Below, in pieces: positions 4,420 to 7,150 of a stretch of DNA of 7,150 nucleotides. Below the pieces are notes generated by a model that saw nothing but the letters and a program-made list of their open reading frames with translations, was not told the DNA's origin and did no database searches. Origin of the DNA: an uncultured Clostridia bacterium. GTDB lineage: Bacteria > Bacillota > Clostridia > Oscillospirales > Acutalibacteraceae. The first letter of the stretch is position 1. Each line of letters starts with the position of its first letter. The position numbers and the translations under genes are program-made. The stretch lies in NCBI GenBank assembly GCA_947302895.1, contig CAMYWU010000077.1:1-7150 (forward strand). Reading direction: 5' to 3'.

Positions 4420-7150
4420 ATGAAATTTTCAAAGAAAATTCTTGCTGCATTTCTTGCAGCATTAATGGCAATCTCTATGATGCCGTTCACTGCATTTGCA
4501 ACAGAATACGAAGCGGGTTCACAGATTTCTGGTCCCGAGCTTCAAACCGGCGATAAAATATCTTTAGAGGATACTAATATTCATGCTTTATTTGGAGGCG
4601 CTGTTTTAAAAGCAGGGCAATTCCTGGAATTTTCTTCTTATGAAGCTTGTGAAGATTGGAATAAAGCCAACGGTACCGTCACTTCTTCCGATATATATCT
4701 GTCGGACAGCAACTTTGGAATACGTGAATATTATTTTAAATATGTTGAAGACTATGATTCCGGCAAGTGCTATGTTCCTATTGATGAGAACGGCAACGTG
4801 CTTGAGTACATCCTTGTTTTGGAAAAAACAGATGATTTTGAACCAATCACCTTTGGTACTTACGTTACCTACACCGTAACATGGAAAAATGCGGACGGAA
4901 CTGTTCTTGAAACCGATACCGATGTAGTAGAAGGAACAGTTCCGACATATAACGGCGCAACACCGACTAAAGCAGAGGATGCACAGTACACCTATTCTTT
5001 TGCAGGTTGGTCTCCGGCAGTTACTGCCGTAACAGGTGATGTAACCTACACTGCTGTATATAGCCAAAGCGTTCGTCAATACACTGTTACTTGGAAGAAC
5101 TATGACGATAGCGTTATCGGCACAAGCACGGTTAACGCGGGTCAAACACCTGAATTTTCCGATTCAATTGGTCAAATCAAGGCGAAACCTGCCGACGAGA
5201 ACCATTCCTATGAATTCACCGGATGGACTCCCGAAATCGTAGCGGCTGAAGCCGACGCGGAATACACCGCGACCTTTGTCGATGTGCTGTCAATCAGCAA
5301 TGTTGACGAATGGAACAGCTTTGCCGCCAGCGTGAAGGATGGAAATACTTACAGCGGAAAAATCGTACGGATGACTGCGGATGTGGGACCTGTTACAACG
5401 ATGGTTGGAGGCACATTCAGCGGCACGTTTGATGGCGGCTCTCACACATTGACGGTCAACATCTCCGGCGGGAACGCCTCTGTGGCAACATTCGAGGTTG
5501 TGAAGGATGCAACCATCCAAAACCTTACCTTGGCAGGTAGTATTACCTCCTCCGGTATTCATTCGGCGGCACTTGTAAAATCAGTCTCGGATAGCGGAAC
5601 AAGCTGTACCATTAAGAATGTGGATATTTATGCCGATGTAAATTGTTCAAATAATTATTTAGGCGGATTTATCGGTCACGCCGGTACTGCAAATACGGTT
5701 AATATCGAAAACAGCATATTTGCCGGCAGTATCAATAAGACAGGCTCCGGGCAGGGAGGTTACATCGGCGGCTTTATCGGATGGAGTCAACAACTCACAG
5801 CCACGATTGACAACTGCGCCTTTACAGGCAGTTACAGCAATATCCAATCATTCAATAATATCGGCTTTTCATACAATGCTCCTACTAAAATTACAGTCAA
5901 TGATTTTTATTCAAATGTAAGCGAAGTATTTGGAACAAGCGCAAATCATGGTACAAGGCTTTATACTCCAAGCAGCAGCTATCCCACTACAGTTGCGCTT
6001 GTCAATCACGGCGGTGAAAAAACCTTCTTCCATCAGCTCAGCGACGCTTTAAATGCGTGGGTGGATGGCAGCACTCTGATGCTGATGTCGGATGTGACGA
6101 CAGCGAACACCATCAGCATCGGCGGTACCAAAACCCTCGACCTGAATGGGTACAAGCTGAGAATCAGCAGAAATGCCCAAGTAATCAGTGTGCAGGAAGG
6201 CGGCGACTTAACAATCAAATCCTCTGCGCAAGGCGGCGAGGTGATTGGCTGCAATGCTGACAACGCGGTTGTTGGAGGCAAAGGCCAAACGCTTACACTT
6301 GAAAGCGGCACGATTAAAACAGCTGCCAGTAATGCTATTTCAGGCACAGACGCTGTTTTTAACCTCAACGGCGGTGCAATTGAATGTACCAGTAATAGCA
6401 GTGATATGACGGTTGCGTCAGCCGTTTATTGCAAGGGCAATTGTACTGCAAATTGGAATGGAACCTCCATAACGACCAATACAGGTTGCGGATTCTACAG
6501 CAATAAAACAACGGATACTGTAAAAATCGGCGGCGGTTCATTTGCTGCAACAGCGGATACTCTGCCGGACAACGCAGGATATGTGCTTAGAAATTGCAAT
6601 GTTGAAATTAAGGGTGCTCCTGTCCTGAACGGAAAGGGTATCTATCTTAGCAACGGCAGAGTCATCAATGTCACCGGCGAACTGACGAATGATGTACCCA
6701 TCGGTGTGGTTATGCAGACCCCCGGCGTGTTTACATCCGGTCTTCAGGGAAATGGCGGTATCGCCAACTTCGCAAACGGTAACGGCGATGACTATGGAAT
6801 CGGACTCAACGCTTCCGGCGAGGCACAGATTGTGCGTAAGTACACGGTCACCTGGAAACTCGATGAAACCACCGTTCTTGATACCGATAAGGTGATGGAA
6901 GGCACGGTGCCGACCTTTACCGGCACGGCTCCGGCTGATTATGAGGATGCGGATTACACCTACACCTTTGCAGGCTGGACTCCCGAAGTTGTTGCGGCAA
7001 CCGCGGATGCCACCTACACAGCAACCTTTGCAAAAAATACCTATTCTATAACAAAGATTGCTAATTCGACACAAGGCTCAATATCCGGTCCATCAAAAGC
7101 AGAGTACTTAGACAATGTTACGTTAACAGCAACTCCTCAAGATGGTTATA
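4420..7150 (+). CDS. Large secreted repeat protein with InlB-B-like repeats and beta-helix/GLUG domains (C-terminus beyond window)
   Basis: My translation is open from ATG 4420 to the right edge: 910 codons, no stop. AAAGGA (4404-4409) lies 10 nt before the ATG. Residues 1-27 are a clear signal peptide (MKFSKK, a hydrophobic core, cleavage after AFA), so it is exported. Residues 28-147 were not recognised. Related repeats (YTVTWK...FAGWTPEV...YTATF) lie at 151-214, 221-286 and 808-870. Residues 288-525 resemble GLUG-type beta-helix segments: FSGTFDGGSHTLTVNI near 334-348, GGFIG at 415-419 and 450-454, and TIDNCAFTGS at 462-471. Residues 528-805 look like a second beta-helix (KTLDLNGYKL, then many short GG/TL turns). 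From 873 a divergent InlB-B-type repeat begins and is cut off. Eleven cysteines are present. An adhesin or cell-surface role is inferred; the wall anchor or S-layer domains would lie beyond the window. Confidence 0.92.
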   Translation, partial: MKFSKKILAAFLAALMAISMMPFTAFATEYEAGSQISGPELQTGDKISLEDTNIHALFGGAVLKAGQFLEFSSYEACEDWNKANGTVTSSDIYLSDSNFGIREYYFKYVEDYDSGKCYVPIDENGNVLEYILVLEKTDDFEPITFGTYVTYTVTWKNADGTVLETDTDVVEGTVPTYNGATPTKAEDAQYTYSFAGWSPAVTAVTGDVTYTAVYSQSVRQYTVTWKNYDDSVIGTSTVNAGQTPEFSDSIGQIKAKPADENHSYEFTGWTPEIVAAEADAEYTATFVDVLSISNVDEWNSFAASVKDGNTYSGKIVRMTADVGPVTTMVGGTFSGTFDGGSHTLTVNISGGNASVATFEVVKDATIQNLTLAGSITSSGIHSAALVKSVSDSGTSCTIKNVDIYADVNCSNNYLGGFIGHAGTANTVNIENSIFAGSINKTGSGQGGYIGGFIGWSQQLTATIDNCAFTGSYSNIQSFNNIGFSYNAPTKITVNDFYSNVSEVFGTSANHGTRLYTPSSSYPTTVALVNHGGEKTFFHQLSDALNAWVDGSTLMLMSDVTTANTISIGGTKTLDLNGYKLRISRNAQVISVQEGGDLTIKSSAQGGEVIGCNADNAVVGGKGQTLTLESGTIKTAASNAISGTDAVFNLNGGAIECTSNSSDMTVASAVYCKGNCTANWNGTSITTNTGCGFYSNKTTDTVKIGGGSFAATADTLPDNAGYVLRNCNVEIKGAPVLNGKGIYLSNGRVINVTGELTNDVPIGVVMQTPGVFTSGLQGNGGIANFANGNGDDYGIGLNASGEAQIVRKYTVTWKLDETTVLDTDKVMEGTVPTFTGTAPADYEDADYTYTFAGWTPEVVAATADATYTATFAKNTYSITKIANSTQGSISGPSKAEYLDNVTLTATPQDGY
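4870..5061 (+). repeat. InlB-B-like protein repeat 1
   Basis: Encodes residues 151-214 of the secreted protein: YTVTWKNADGTV, EGTVPTYNG, FAGWSP and YTAVY. It shares its frame of conserved residues with repeats 2 and 3. Such modules form small ubiquitin-like or beta-grasp folds that act as stalks or spacers in surface proteins. Confidence 0.8.
5080..5277 (+). repeat. InlB-B-like protein repeat 2
   Basis: Encodes residues 221-286: YTVTWKNYDDSVIGTSTV, FTGWTPEIVAAEA and YTATF. It follows repeat 1 after a 6-residue linker. Its last 58 bases match repeat 3 at 42 positions by my hand count, so the two are clearly related but well diverged. Confidence 0.8.
6841..7029 (+). repeat. InlB-B-like protein repeat 3
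   Basis: Encodes residues 808-870: YTVTWKLDETTVLDTD, EGTVPTFTG, FAGWTPEVVAATADA and YTATF. It lies about 520 residues after repeat 2, on the far side of the beta-helix region, so the repeats bracket that region. Confidence 0.8.

Noticed and set aside
4606..5145. 179-residue minus-strand open frame opposite the secreted protein gene
   Set aside because: It lies wholly antisense to a long frame with a signal peptide and known repeats. It has no ribosome site and a cysteine-rich, low-complexity translation.
4870..7029. Recent tandem duplication or phase-variable repeats
   Set aside because: The protein repeats are well diverged at DNA level (42 of 58 bases in the best segment compared), and no short tandem tract suited to slippage was seen.
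6538..7074. 178-residue minus-strand open frame
   Set aside because: Antisense to repeat 3 and the beta-helix region of the secreted protein, with no recognisable domain.

Overview
The window looks like a chromosomal segment of an anaerobic, low-to-mid GC Firmicute, most likely a clostridial (Ruminococcaceae/Oscillospiraceae-like) gut bacterium. The reasons are strong Shine-Dalgarno sites, consensus sigma-A type promoters, a desulfoferrodoxin-type superoxide reductase, a LytS/YehU-type sensor kinase, and a secreted protein built from InlB-B-like and GLUG/beta-helix repeats. The taxon is inferred; no rRNA or marker gene is present.

Layout: (1) 1-1232, minus strand: a serine hydrolase of the beta-lactamase/PBP4* fold, C-terminus cut off by the left edge. 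(2) 1233-1430: a compact divergent promoter region. (3) 1431-1808, plus strand: a two-iron superoxide reductase (desulfoferrodoxin) with all metal ligands present. (4) 1809-2044: the convergent gap, with a very strong hairpin that probably serves as a bidirectional terminator. (5) 3900-2045, minus strand: a two-gene two-component operon with a 4-bp stop/start overlap. Its response regulator has an unusual order, an N-terminal Xre-type HTH followed by a C-terminal receiver. Its partner is a kinase with about seven membrane segments. (6) 3901-4419: a 519-bp divergent regulatory region. It holds two large stem-loops on the operon side, a perfect 9-bp-arm palindrome between two back-to-back promoters, and a small leader hairpin on the other side. 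(7) 4420-7150, plus strand: a large secreted repeat protein (at least 910 residues), open at the right edge.

How it may fit together (inference): the kinase senses a membrane or extracellular signal and phosphorylates the HTH-receiver protein. The palindrome at 4251-4271 overlaps the -35 of the predicted operon promoter and lies just upstream of the surface-protein promoter. It is therefore a natural candidate operator through which the regulator could control both itself and the surface protein. The superoxide reductase and serine hydrolase form a separate divergent pair with no evident link to the signalling module.

No tRNA, rRNA, CRISPR array or transposase gene was seen.
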